Shown: positions 7,863 to 15,758, counted from the stretch's first letter. The stretch is DNA of 64,000 nucleotides from Falsiroseomonas bella (GCF_003173615.1 NZ_QGNA01000001.1:1240001-1304000), one strand, 5' to 3'. Program-made: numbers and translations. The notes: generated by a model from the letters alone, not told the origin.

Positions 7863-8915
7863 CTACCGCCAGCCGATCCCCGCTTCATTCATCCGTCGCA
7901 TGACATAGGCGAGCCACAGCAGCTGCACCGCCAGCGCGGGCAGCCCCGCCACCGCCTTGTACGGCGCGGGGATCGTCAGGAAGGCGACGACCATCAGCGC
8001 ATTGAACGCCGCGAAGAACCAATGCACCGCGGCCACCTGGCGCACGCCCATGCCGGAGCGTTGCGCGAGTTGATACAGATGCGTGCGGTGGCCTTCCGTC
8101 AGCCTCGCCCCCATCAGCGCGCGACGCGCCAAAGTGAAGGTGGCGTCGAACAGCAGCCCGAACATCAGCAGCGGCACGATCACGAAGGAGAGCTGCTGGG
8201 AATCGAACCGCGCCGCGGCGATACCCAGCACCGCCATCATGAAGCCGGCGAACTGGCTGCCGACATCGCCCATGAAGATGCGCGCGGGATGCAGGTTGAA
8301 GGGCAGGAAGCCGGCGAAGCCCGCAGCGAGGAACAGCGCGGCGGCATAGACGAACCAGCCGCCCTGCCAGGCGGCAATGGCGCAGAGCGCGGCCGAGACG
8401 ATCAGCAGCGTGCCGCCGACCAGCCCGTCCAGGCCATCCATGAAGTTCACGGCGTTGGTGCAACCGACGATCCAGACCAGCGTGACCAGCGGCGCCAGCC
8501 AGCCGAGCTGCAGGATGCCGCCCCAGGGCATGGCGAGCTGGTTCACCACCAGCCCCATCGCCACCGCGACGAGCGCCGCGGCGCATTGCGCCAGAAGCCG
8601 GAAGCGGGCGGAGAGGTCGCGCATGTCGTCCGCCAGCGCGACCCCGGCGATCGCCAGTGCTGCCGCGATGACGCCGAGGAAAGGTCGCTCCGCGATGCGC
8701 GCGAAATCGGCGGCGAGATACAGCACCAGCATGCCCGCCACGAAGGCCAGCACCACCCCCACGCCGCCACCGCGCGGCGTCGGAAGCGTATGGGCGCTGC
8801 GCGCGTTCGGGTGGTCGAGGATCGGGAAGGCGATCATCAGCCGCACGGCAAGGGCGGACAGCAGCGCAAGGCACAGCGCGAAGCCGAGGTGCTGGAGGAG
8901 GGCCGTCGTCTGCAT
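7863..8915 (-). CDS. WecA/MraY-family undecaprenyl-phosphate sugar-1-phosphate transferase
   Basis: This 350-residue polytopic membrane enzyme of the glycosyltransferase 4 (MraY/WecA) family loads a sugar phosphate from a UDP-sugar onto undecaprenyl phosphate to begin a surface glycan. Family landmarks are HPNARSAHTLPTPRGGG at the N-terminus, the magnesium motif DDMRDL, NAVNFMDGLDGLVGG, RIFMGDVGSQFAGF and the cytosolic loop EGHRTHLYQL. About ten hydrophobic helices are evident. The MraY-specific peptide-binding sequence is absent and the gene lies away from mur genes, so a WecA or Rfe-like role in O-antigen or EPS is more likely. A small ORF lies just upstream on the same strand. Confidence 0.9.
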   Translation of the reverse strand: MQTTALLQHLGFALCLALLSALAVRLMIAFPILDHPNARSAHTLPTPRGGGVGVVLAFVAGMLVLYLAADFARIAERPFLGVIAAALAIAGVALADDMRDLSARFRLLAQCAAALVAVAMGLVVNQLAMPWGGILQLGWLAPLVTLVWIVGCTNAVNFMDGLDGLVGGTLLIVSAALCAIAAWQGGWFVYAAALFLAAGFAGFLPFNLHPARIFMGDVGSQFAGFMMAVLGIAAARFDSQQLSFVIVPLLMFGLLFDATFTLARRALMGARLTEGHRTHLYQLAQRSGMGVRQVAAVHWFFAAFNALMVVAFLTIPAPYKAVAGLPALAVQLLWLAYVMRRMNEAGIGWR

Positions 8916-8980
8916 CGGACGGCGTCATGCCGTGCCCCGGCCCGCCCGTCCATGGGCGGCCCGCGCACCATCCTCGGGCG

Positions 8981-9181
8981 TCAGCCGTGCGGGGTGTCCG
9001 CGGCCTCCGTCAGGGCGGTCCGCAGCAAGGCGGCGGTGCTGCGCATGATCAGGCAGGCTCGCCGCTTGCCAAGGGTCGCGGTCTCGGCGAGCAGGTCGAG
9101 TTGCAGGGCGATGCGCTGGATCTCCGTGCGAAGATCAAGGCTGCCGGCGGGGCTGTCGCGTTCGGGGAGATGATCCAGCAT
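8981..9181 (-). CDS. Hypothetical small helical protein (66 aa)
   Basis: This is a 66-residue open frame with no recognised family. It is Leu- and Ala-rich and looks mostly helical (LRTEIQRIALQLDLLAETATLG), with one Cys and a basic KRR patch. It is co-oriented with the WecA-like gene 65 bases downstream and lies just below the AT-rich island, which could hold its promoter. No good Shine-Dalgarno precedes ATG 9181. It is kept because its composition is protein-like and it fills an otherwise empty gap, but it may be spurious. Confidence 0.45.
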   Translation of the reverse strand: MLDHLPERDSPAGSLDLRTEIQRIALQLDLLAETATLGKRRACLIMRSTAALLRTALTEAADTPHG

Positions 9182-9221
9182 CGGTGTATCCGCTCAAGAC
9201 GTCATCGGGCGGTGGGCGATG

Positions 9222-9270
9222 CCGTGTATATACAGTATACCCATAAAGTGTAGTTCGTTATTGCAAGAAA
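9222..9270 (-). promoter_or_regulatory. AT-rich promoter-like island
   Basis: This stretch is strikingly AT-rich for the window. It contains GTATA-TACAG-TATAC (9226-9240), an inverted repeat with 5-bp arms. On the minus strand TATACT (9234-9239) is a near-consensus -10, and TTGCAA (9261-9266) is a -35-like box, but the 21-base spacer is too long for a standard sigma-70 promoter. It may drive the small ORF and the WecA-like gene. Confidence 0.35.
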
Positions 9271-9294
9271 ATGGCTACTGCGGCGCGAGCATTG

Positions 9295-10044
9295 TCAGGT
9301 GCGCAACCGCGCCGGATCCAGACTCGCATAGATGTCACCAGAATTCGCCTCGTGCGGCAACGAGGCGATCCAGGCAGCCATCGCCGTCGCTTCCACCGGC
9401 GCCGCATGGGCGAACTGCATCGCTTCGCCGAGGCAGGCATTGAAGGCGCGGTAGCCCAGCGAGCGCAGCCGATCGAGGCATTGCGCGGCGACGTCGCGCT
9501 GGATGGTCGTGAATTCGAAGGACAGGCTGCGCGGCGCGAAGGAGAGGCCCGCCAGCGCCACGGCCTCGTAGCCCTCCACGTCGATCTTCACGAAGTCCGG
9601 CCGGCCGTGCTCCGCGGCGAGCGCGTCCAGGGTGGTGACCGGCAGGCGGAGCTCCGTGTCCCACACCTGGCCTTCCCAGCCCGCTGCGCCCTCCGCCGCC
9701 GCGACAAACTCCTCCGACGCCGTGGCGACGGTGGGGTTGGCGGTGTTGAGGCGCAGCACCGCCTCGCCGGGCTCGGCGCCGACCAGCGCAGCGACGCGGA
9801 CCACGCCGGGATCGCGAAAGAAAAGCAGCCGCAGCAGTCGGGCGAGGCGCGGCTGCGGCTCCACCGCAACGGCGCGGGCGCCGAGGCGCCGGAAGCTCGC
9901 TGTGCGGTCGCCGACATGCGCGCCGACATCGAAGCCGAGCTCGCCGGGCGCGAGGAAGCGCGCGTGGAAGGCATCCAGCGCCGCCGCGCGACCCGGCGCG
10001 TAGTAGGTGCGGAGCGACTTGCGGATCGCGGCGGTGGTGGTCAT
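9295..10044 (-). CDS. FkbM-family methyltransferase
   Basis: This 249-residue SAM-dependent methyltransferase has motif I FDVGAHVGDRTASFRRLGA, an acidic ribose-binding position in AVAVEPQP, and the FkbM signature VTTLDALAAE followed by PDFVKIDVEGYEAVALAG. FkbM enzymes O-methylate sugars or polyketides. With glycan genes nearby, methylation of a surface sugar is the best guess. The start ATG 10044 overlaps the stop of the upstream VOC gene by ATGA, so the two are translationally coupled. The AT-rich island lies beyond the 3' end. Confidence 0.9.
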   Translation of the reverse strand: MTTTAAIRKSLRTYYAPGRAAALDAFHARFLAPGELGFDVGAHVGDRTASFRRLGARAVAVEPQPRLARLLRLLFFRDPGVVRVAALVGAEPGEAVLRLNTANPTVATASEEFVAAAEGAAGWEGQVWDTELRLPVTTLDALAAEHGRPDFVKIDVEGYEAVALAGLSFAPRSLSFEFTTIQRDVAAQCLDRLRSLGYRAFNACLGEAMQFAHAAPVEATAMAAWIASLPHEANSGDIYASLDPARLRT

Positions 10045-10928
10045 GCGAAGATGACGGCCGCCCCGCCGGCATGCTCGGGCGGCACCATGACGCCTTCCGG
10101 CGCGTCGCGCAGCGGCAGGTCCGCCAGCAGAGCGCGCGCGCTGGCGGCCCGGTCGTTGGTGCGGATGATGAAGCCCGCCATGAAGGGCAGCGCCGGCGCC
10201 GTCACGCCGGGCAGGGCGCGGTCCAGCGCCTCGGGCGGCAGCACGCGGATGCGCGTCTCCATCGCCGGGCTGTCCGGCCCCGCCGCACGCGGCGCGCCGG
10301 GCAGGCGCAGCCGGAAGCCGGCGAGCGGATCGGGCTCGGCCGGCACCCCTGCCAGCCGCGCGAGGCGGGCCATGGTCTCGGCCGGTTCGGCGCTGGCGAC
10401 GATCACGCTTTCCAGCGCCTCGGCGCCGTTGCGGTGGCCCATCCAGCGCGCATCCCAGACGAGTTCGGGCGTCAGGTGCTGCACGAGCTGCACGCGGCCT
10501 TCCGGCGCGTCCGGGAAGGGCAGGCGGGCGAAGCGCGCGGTGGGGCCGCCGGGCTCGACCGGGCGCTGCAGCCAGGCGATGCCGGGAATCGCCAGGCCGC
10601 CGGCGCGCAGCCGCGCCAGGTTGCCCTCCGCGTCATCCATCGCCAGCGCCACGATATGCGCGCCGGTGTAGCGCGCGACGAATCGGTCCACGCCATTGGC
10701 GAAGAGGTTCGGGTCGGCGATGCCCAGCAGCTCGACATAGCCGTGGCGCAGGAAGGCGCAGCGATTGACGGTGCCGAAGGGCTCCACATCGCTGTCCGGC
10801 GTGCGGCGCCCGGATTGCTGCGCGACGGGCGAGAGGGCGAAGCCGAGCCGTTCCCACGCCGACCAGAGCGGCGCGGGGTCGGCCGTGCAGAGGCCGACAT
10901 GGTCGAGGGCGAGGGCGATGCCGGTCAT
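10041..10928 (-). CDS. VOC/glyoxalase-like protein (Glyoxalase_3 type)
   Basis: This 295-residue protein opens with LALDHVGLCTADPAPLWSAW, the first strand of a vicinal oxygen chelate module, with a metal-ligand His in DHVG. It continues with GYVELLGIADPNLFANGVD and VQLVQHLTPELVWDARWMGH. The pattern fits the Glyoxalase_3/VOC family often found near aromatic or fatty-acid catabolism genes. Substrate is unknown. I chose ATG 10928; frame upstream of it runs into the C- and G-rich repeat and is low-complexity. It overlaps the FkbM gene by four bases. Confidence 0.8.
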   Translation of the reverse strand: MTGIALALDHVGLCTADPAPLWSAWERLGFALSPVAQQSGRRTPDSDVEPFGTVNRCAFLRHGYVELLGIADPNLFANGVDRFVARYTGAHIVALAMDDAEGNLARLRAGGLAIPGIAWLQRPVEPGGPTARFARLPFPDAPEGRVQLVQHLTPELVWDARWMGHRNGAEALESVIVASAEPAETMARLARLAGVPAEPDPLAGFRLRLPGAPRAAGPDSPAMETRIRVLPPEALDRALPGVTAPALPFMAGFIIRTNDRAASARALLADLPLRDAPEGVMVPPEHAGGAAVIFA

Positions 10929-10939
10929 GGCTTTGTCTT

Positions 10940-11080
10940 CCCCCTCCCCCGCCTGCGGGGGAGGGCTGGGGTGGGGGCGGCGCGACCTATGGCCGGATGG
11001 AAGCGGGGTGAGGCGCGCGGCCCCCACCCCGACCCTCCACCGCGCGCGGGGGAGGGAGCCTTGGCGCGCGCCCCCACCCC
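10940..11080. repeat. Inverted pair of C/G-block repeats
   Basis: A unit of the form CCCCTCCCCC-GC-N-GC-GGGGGAGGG followed by TGGGGTGGGGG lies at 10940-10977. A second copy lies in opposite orientation at 11021-11057, and a third partial CCCCCACCCC at 11071-11080. Each unit is itself a hairpin and the two units can pair with each other. Similar blocks are frequent between genes in high-GC alphaproteobacteria. They sit between the GST and VOC genes, both on the minus strand. Confidence 0.7.
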
Positions 11081-11082
11081 GC

Positions 11083-11739
11083 TCACGCCGGGTTCTCGTA
11101 CTTCTCGAGCAGCCACTCCTGCGGTTCGGCCGCCGCCTCGCGGTACCAGCGATCCACCAGCGGATGTGCCCGCACCGCCTGGCAATAGGCCTTCGTCGCG
11201 TCCGAAAGCTCCGGCTGCCAGGTCAGGAAGCGGGTGACGACGGGCGCGTACATCGCATCGGCCAGCGTGAAGGCGCGGCCGAACAGGAAGGGGCCGGTAT
11301 GTGCCGCCAGCGCCTCCGCCCAGATCGCCTCCACCCGCGCGATGTCGGCGAGGCATTCGGGATTGCGGCCCTTGCCCGGGAAGCTGCGGCCCAGATTCAT
11401 CGGCATGGCCATGCGCAGCGCGCGGAAGCCGGCATGCATCTCGGCGGCGATGCTGCGGGCATGCGCGCGGGCGATGCGATCGGCAGGCCACAGCGTCGGC
11501 GCGATCTCGGAACAATATTCGGCGATGGCGATGCTCTCCCATATCCGCGCGCCGAGATGCTCCAGATAGGGCACCAGCCCGTTGGGCGAGATTGCCTTGA
11601 TCTCCTGGGTCCCGCCGCCGCCGGCCAGCGGCACCAGCACCTCCTCCACGTCGAGCCCGGCCATGTGGACCATGAGCCAGCCGCGCAGGCTCCAGGAGGA
11701 GTAGCGCTTGGTCCCGATCACCAGCCTGCCATCGGCCAT
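11083..11739 (-). CDS. Glutathione S-transferase family protein
   Basis: This 218-residue cytosolic protein has an N-terminal thioredoxin-like GST domain. It contains YSSWSLRGWLMVHMAGL (the catalytic Ser/Tyr region), the cis-Pro segment SPNGLVPYLEH and the glutathione-binding IWESIAIAEYCSEI. The helical C-terminal domain follows (FLFGRAFTLADAMYAPVVTR). Length and order are typical of bacterial zeta/theta-like GSTs. It may conjugate or reduce electrophiles; no specific substrate can be named. The gene borders the low-GC island on its upstream side. Confidence 0.9.
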   Translation of the reverse strand: MADGRLVIGTKRYSSWSLRGWLMVHMAGLDVEEVLVPLAGGGGTQEIKAISPNGLVPYLEHLGARIWESIAIAEYCSEIAPTLWPADRIARAHARSIAAEMHAGFRALRMAMPMNLGRSFPGKGRNPECLADIARVEAIWAEALAAHTGPFLFGRAFTLADAMYAPVVTRFLTWQPELSDATKAYCQAVRAHPLVDRWYREAAAEPQEWLLEKYENPA

Positions 11740-11865
11740 TTCAGCAATGCCTCCCTCAAGTCGTCGCCCGCTACGAGACTGTCGATTGGCACGCCGCTGC
11801 GCGGTCTGGCTAGCCGGTGATCAGAACGCCTTGCGAATCGCGCATCGCGCAACCAGACTCAAGGC

Positions 11866-12162
11866 ATGGCTCGTGGAAAGGTGGTATCGGGCTGGGCTGT
11901 CTCGGCACTTCTTGCCGTCGCGGCTGCTGCGATAGAGTGGGGCTTGCCAGCTCTTGGAATAGACGCGCCAAGATGGATTGGACTAGCTCTCGGGGCAGTA
12001 GCGGGTTCTCTGTCGTTGTGGCTCACACTCTACATATCCCGCGCGAAGACCGCGCCGGAGCATACGGCGTCAGGCGCGGCGACATCCGTTGTCTCATTCA
12101 ATCAGTCAGGCGGAATCACCGCAGGCACTGTGAAAATCGGAGCCGACCATGACAGAAAATGA
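11866..12162 (+). CDS. Small two-helix membrane protein with C-terminal QSGGITAG motif
   Basis: This 98-residue protein has two predicted membrane helices (about 6-30 and 36-57) and a short polar tail. The tail ends in SFNQSGGITAGTVKIG (residues 77-92). The same QSGGITAG segment occurs near the N-terminus of the next protein, with which this gene overlaps by 14 bases. The region is low in G+C (about 53% by hand count over 12121-12480, 190 of 360 bases), and codon use is unlike the neighbours, indicating acquisition. A weak AAGG precedes ATG 11866. I do not recognise a named family. The architecture suggests a membrane anchor presenting the motif to a soluble partner; this is inference. Confidence 0.72.
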   Translation: MARGKVVSGWAVSALLAVAAAAIEWGLPALGIDAPRWIGLALGAVAGSLSLWLTLYISRAKTAPEHTASGAATSVVSFNQSGGITAGTVKIGADHDRK

Positions 12163-12508
12163 GCGCCCGATGGTTGCATCCTATTTTCAGAGTGGAGGTA
12201 TAACGGCTGGCAGCGTGTCAATAGAAAAATTGTTTTTAGACGCTCCAGACCGAGTGCTTGACTCAGCGGCAAAAGAAAAACTTCTTCAGATGGTGCCGCG
12301 CAGCCGTGAAATTCTGATCGCGCATTCTTCAGGCGATCTTGAAGGCTTCAACTATGCCAAGCAGATTTTCGAATTTTTGGTCGCCAGCGGATATAACGTC
12401 TCCCGCGACGGCTTCCTCCAACCACTTGGGGGTGAGCCCTTCCGGGGGGTTCAAATTGATGTGCCGCCAGGATCGGAGCGAGCCTGCGTTCATGTGGGTT
12501 CGCGTTAG
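12149..12508 (+). CDS. QSGGITAG-motif soluble protein with small alpha/beta domain
   Basis: This is a 119-residue cytosolic protein. Residues 11-26 (SYFQSGGITAGSVSIE) repeat the motif from the tail of the upstream membrane protein. The rest (about 50-119) has a strand-helix pattern: ILIAHSSGDLEGFNYAKQI, FLVASGYNVSRDGF and PFRGVQIDV. This resembles a widespread, uncharacterised family of short proteins that follow a similar QSGGIT leader. The start ATG 12149 has GGAG seven bases upstream. Reading frame, length and low G+C all indicate an intact foreign gene, not a fragment. No enzymatic motif is evident. It could be a sensor or effector partnered with the membrane protein. Confidence 0.72.
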   Translation: MTENERPMVASYFQSGGITAGSVSIEKLFLDAPDRVLDSAAKEKLLQMVPRSREILIAHSSGDLEGFNYAKQIFEFLVASGYNVSRDGFLQPLGGEPFRGVQIDVPPGSERACVHVGSR

Positions 12509-12604
12509 GTCGTAGCGACAGATGCGCTAGCGCCGCGGATTGCCAACGCCGATTCCGGATCCTGCCTTCCGGCCACGCCCGGCCGGGTCTATGGGGTCCG
12601 GGCC

Positions 12605-14527
12605 ATGGCCGCCACGGCACGCGACCGAATCCTGACGAATCTGGCCCTCGACGCTGCGCTTGCGGCGCTCGCCGTGCCGGGCGCCGTGTGGCTGGCCGCG
12701 CCGGGGGCCTGGCCGCCCGCCGTCTGGTGGCTGCTCGGCCTGCCCGGTGGGGCGGCGGCGCTGCTGCTGGCGGGCTGGCCGATCGGGCTGCCGCGGCAAT
12801 ACTGGCGCTTCGCCTCCCTGCCCGACCTGCTGACCATCGCGGGCTCCGCGGCGCTGGGCGCGGCGCTGTTCTGGGGGCTGCTGCACGCGACCGGCGCCTG
12901 GCGGCCGCCCAACCTCGCCTTCCCGGCCATTCACGCCCTGCTGCTCGGCGCGCTGCTGGGTGCGCCGCGGGTGGCGGCCCGGTTGCGCCATGCGGGGCGG
13001 ACGGGGCCGATCAACGGATCCCCGGTGCAAAGTGTGCTGCTGGTCGGCGCGGGCGACGGCACCGACCTCTATATCCGCGCCCTTTCGCAGGAACGTGGCG
13101 CGGCCTATCGCGTGATGGGCATCCTGTCGCTCCGCTCGCGCCAGATGGGGCGGCGCATCCAGGGGGTCGAGGTGCTCGGCACCGCCGAGGACGCGGCCGG
13201 CATCCTCGACACGCTGCGCGACGAGGGCCGCCTGCCGGCGGTGGTCGCCATCGCCACCACACAGTTGCAGGGGCAGGAGCTCCAGCACCTGCTCGATGCC
13301 TGCGACCGGCATGGCGTGCCCGTGAAGCGTCTGCCGAACCTGACCGCGCTGCGCCCCGCCGCCCGCCGCCCCGGCGAGCGGGCGGAGCCCGAGGCGCCGG
13401 TCGCGCTCCGTCCCATCGAGATCGAGGACCTGCTGGACCGCCCGCAGGTGCCGCTCGACCGGGAAGGCATGGCGCGGCTGATCCAGGGAAGGCGCGTGCT
13501 GGTCACCGGCGCCGGCGGCACCATCGGCGGCGAGCTGGCGCGGCAGGTCGCGGCGCTCGGCCCGGCGCATCTGACGCTGCTCGATCACGGCGAATACGTG
13601 CTCTACGAGATCGACCTGGAACTGCGGGAGCGCCACCCGGAAGTGCCGCGCACCGCCGTGCTGGCCGATGTGCGGGACGAGGCGCGCATCCGCCGGCTCT
13701 GTGCCGAGATCCGCCCGGAGCTGGTGTTCCACGCCGCCGCGCTGAAGCATGTCCCGATGGTGGAGAACGACCCGCTGGAGGGGCTGCTGACCAACGCGCT
13801 CGGCACGCGGGTGGTGGCGGATGCGGCGCGGGATGCGGGCTGTTCGCTGATGGTGTTCATCTCCACCGACAAGGCGGTGAACCCGACCAGCGTGATGGGT
13901 GCGTCCAAGCGGCTGGCGGAGATGTATTGCCAGGCGCGGGATCGGGAGGCCCGGGCGGCAGGCGGCATGCGCCTCGTCACCGTGCGGTTCGGGAACGTGC
14001 TGGGCTCCACCGGCTCGGTCGTGCCGCTGTTCCGCCGCCAGCTGGAGCGCGGCGGGCCGCTGACCGTCACCCACCCCGACATGAGCCGCTACTTCATGAC
14101 GGTGCGGGAGGCGGTGGGGCTGGTGCTGCAGGCGGCGGTGGTCGGCGCGACCGATCCCGTGGACGCGCCGGGCGAGCTGCGCCAGGGCGGGATCTTCGTG
14201 CTGGACATGGGCGATCCGGTGAAGATCGTGGACCTCGCCCGCCGCATGATCCGCCTGGCCGGGCTGCGACCGGAGGAGGATGTGGAGATCCGCTTCACCG
14301 GCCTTCGCCCCGGCGAGAAGCTGTTCGAGGAGCTGTTCCACGGCCAGGAGCCGCCGCGGGCGACGAGCTTCCCGGGCCTGCTGGTGGCGGTGCCGCGCAC
14401 CACCGACGCGGCGGAGATGGCGGCGGCCATCGACCGCGTCGCGGCCCTCGCGACCGCGGGCGAGCGGGACGCGGCCCTGGCCGAGCTGGGCCGCCTGGTC
14501 CCGGAATTCAGCCTGACGCCGGGCTGA
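12605..14527 (+). CDS. UDP-sugar 4,6-dehydratase of the FlaA1/WbpM/CapD family
   Basis: This is a 640-residue inner-membrane protein. Four N-terminal helices (about 8-125) lead to a CoA-binding-like Rossmann module (VQSVLLVGAGDGTDLYIRA) and a C-terminal SDR domain with the NAD motif GAGGTIGGEL. The active site reads STDKAVNP then VMGASKR. Met replaces the usual Tyr of YxxxK, as in WbpM/FlaA1-type UDP-GlcNAc 4,6-dehydratases. These enzymes start synthesis of deoxy-amino sugars for surface glycans. A DegT-type aminotransferase that could use the 4-keto product lies in the EPS locus at 25.4 kb. ATG 12605 has no strong Shine-Dalgarno. It abuts the low-GC island. Confidence 0.92.
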   Translation: MAATARDRILTNLALDAALAALAVPGAVWLAAPGAWPPAVWWLLGLPGGAAALLLAGWPIGLPRQYWRFASLPDLLTIAGSAALGAALFWGLLHATGAWRPPNLAFPAIHALLLGALLGAPRVAARLRHAGRTGPINGSPVQSVLLVGAGDGTDLYIRALSQERGAAYRVMGILSLRSRQMGRRIQGVEVLGTAEDAAGILDTLRDEGRLPAVVAIATTQLQGQELQHLLDACDRHGVPVKRLPNLTALRPAARRPGERAEPEAPVALRPIEIEDLLDRPQVPLDREGMARLIQGRRVLVTGAGGTIGGELARQVAALGPAHLTLLDHGEYVLYEIDLELRERHPEVPRTAVLADVRDEARIRRLCAEIRPELVFHAAALKHVPMVENDPLEGLLTNALGTRVVADAARDAGCSLMVFISTDKAVNPTSVMGASKRLAEMYCQARDREARAAGGMRLVTVRFGNVLGSTGSVVPLFRRQLERGGPLTVTHPDMSRYFMTVREAVGLVLQAAVVGATDPVDAPGELRQGGIFVLDMGDPVKIVDLARRMIRLAGLRPEEDVEIRFTGLRPGEKLFEELFHGQEPPRATSFPGLLVAVPRTTDAAEMAAAIDRVAALATAGERDAALAELGRLVPEFSLTPG

Positions 14528-14544
14528 ACCGGCGCCAACTGCCT

Positions 14545-14856
14545 CTATTGCGCCGGCGGCGCGGCCGGGCGGCCGGAGCGGGCGGCGTTGTAGCCCTGCA
14601 GGTAGGTGTTCCGCTGCTGCTCCAGGTGGTGGTTGTAGAGCGCACCGCCCGCCAAGCCGACGCCGGCGCCGATCAGCGCGCCGACCCCCGCCTGGGCCGT
14701 CAGCGAGCCGATCGCCAGGCCGCCCAGCGCGCCGGCGGCGGCGCCGATGGCCAGCCGCTCCTCCTGCGGGGTGATGGTGACGGGCTGCAGGTTGCCGCCC
14801 GAGCAGGCCGAGAGGCCGAGAAGCCCGACGACGGGCAGGATCATGAGGCGTCGCAT
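14545..14856 (-). CDS. Glycine-zipper lipoprotein
   Basis: This 103-residue protein has a short lipoprotein signal (MRRLMILPVVGLLGLSAC). It is followed by a glycine-zipper helix pair: AIGAAAGALGGLAIGS and GALIGAGVGLAGGALY. Its tail contains QQRNTYLQGYNAARSG. Such proteins sit in the outer membrane and can be structural or affect membrane integrity. ATG 14856 is preceded by GAGAGGAAG. It lies 14 bases downstream of the Tai-like gene on the same strand, so the two are probably co-transcribed. A weak 7-bp hairpin with a 14-nt loop overlaps its 3' end. Confidence 0.82.
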   Translation of the reverse strand: MRRLMILPVVGLLGLSACSGGNLQPVTITPQEERLAIGAAAGALGGLAIGSLTAQAGVGALIGAGVGLAGGALYNHHLEQQRNTYLQGYNAARSGRPAAPPAQ

Positions 14857-14870
14857 GGTCCGGCTTCCTC

Positions 14871-15272
14871 TCAGCGGCGGTTGCGGGCCGGGGTGGCGGC
14901 TTGCGGGCAGGGCCAGGTGGCGGCGGCGAAGCGGATCAGCCCGTCCACCGCGCTCTCCTGCGCGAATTGCGGGTTGGCGCGGCCCCAAGCGACGAAGGCG
15001 GCCTGGAATTCCTGATGCGTCGGCCCGGGATTCGGCATGCAGAAGGCCGGCTGCTGGCCGGCGACGCGTGCCACGGCCTGGTGATGCTGCCCGGCGCCGA
15101 TGATGAAGCCGCGGCAGAAGGCGGTGGCCGGCGCCTCCGACATGGTCGGCGCCGCGCCGCAGAGCTCGACCAGCGTGGCGGTGTTCAGCGGTTGCGTCGG
15201 CGCGGTCTGCGCCAGCGCCGGACCCGCGGCGCAGGCGAGCGCCAGGGCGGCGGCCGGAAGCCATCGCGTCAT
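14871..15272 (-). CDS. Rap1a/Tai-like periplasmic protein
   Basis: This is a 133-residue secreted protein with signal peptide cut near GPALAQ. The mature part has ELCGAAP, TAFCRGFIIGAGQ and AFCMPNPGPTHQEFQAAFV, with four cysteines (ELC, AFC, AFC, WPC). This Cys and helix pattern matches the Rap1a/Tai family, first described as immunity proteins against type VI secretion amidase effectors. No effector or T6SS gene is in the window, and many chromosomal homologues have no known partner. GGAGGAGGGAC lies upstream of ATG 15272, a strong ribosome-binding site. Confidence 0.72.
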   Translation of the reverse strand: MTRWLPAAALALACAAGPALAQTAPTQPLNTATLVELCGAAPTMSEAPATAFCRGFIIGAGQHHQAVARVAGQQPAFCMPNPGPTHQEFQAAFVAWGRANPQFAQESAVDGLIRFAAATWPCPQAATPARNRR

Positions 15273-15395
15273 GGGCTTGTCCCTCCTCCGGCCGGGCGTG
15301 CTGCCCGGCTTGCCGGGGAGGCTAGACGGCGGATTCGCGCCGTTCCAATCCTCCGCCAGAACTTTCGCTATCCAAATCGCGCAGTTCAGCGGGGA

Positions 15396-15758
15396 TCAGA
15401 GCCCCGCATCGGCCGGGACGATCACCCGTCCCTCTTCGTCCAGGCGCACCGGCACGGCCTCCAGGCTCTCGCCGTAGCAGGGGCCGGAGAAGCAGCCGCC
15501 ATCCTCGATGCGGAAACGGGCGCCATGGGCGGAGCAGACGATGTGTTGCTTCTTGGCATCCAGGAAGCGGTTCGGCGCGGGGTCCAGCGGCAGGCCGACA
15601 TGCGGGCAGGAATTCACGTACACGAAGACCTGCGCCCCGCGGCGGATGGCGAACAGGCCGGTGAAGCCGCCCGGCGCCGCCGGGAAGCCGCGGCTTTCGC
15701 CATCCGGGATCTCCTCCAGCCGGCAGAGCACGCGCTCGGTCGCCGAAATCCCGCTCAT
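15396..15758 (-). CDS. Rieske [2Fe-2S] domain protein
   Basis: This is a 120-residue stand-alone Rieske ferredoxin. The cluster ligands are Cys51 and His53 (SCPHVGLPLDP) and Cys75 and His78 (VCSAHGARF), with the final strands GPCYGESLEAVPVRLDEEG. It lacks membrane helices and an oxygenase domain, so it resembles ferredoxin components or small-subunit-like Rieske proteins. The redox partner is unknown. ATG 15758 overlaps the stop of the EVE gene by ATGA, so the two are coupled. Confidence 0.9.
   Translation of the reverse strand: MSGISATERVLCRLEEIPDGESRGFPAAPGGFTGLFAIRRGAQVFVYVNSCPHVGLPLDPAPNRFLDAKKQHIVCSAHGARFRIEDGGCFSGPCYGESLEAVPVRLDEEGRVIVPADAGL

Noticed and set aside
11810-12530. Direct repeats or an integrase flanking the low-GC island
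   Set aside because: GCTAGC occurs near both sides, but in different contexts, and no integrase, transposase or tRNA gene is present, so I do not call attachment sites.
14529-14556. Possible terminator hairpin after the UDP-sugar dehydratase gene
   Set aside because: A 7-bp stem with a 14-nt loop and no T-run, overlapping the end of the glycine-zipper gene; too weak to call.
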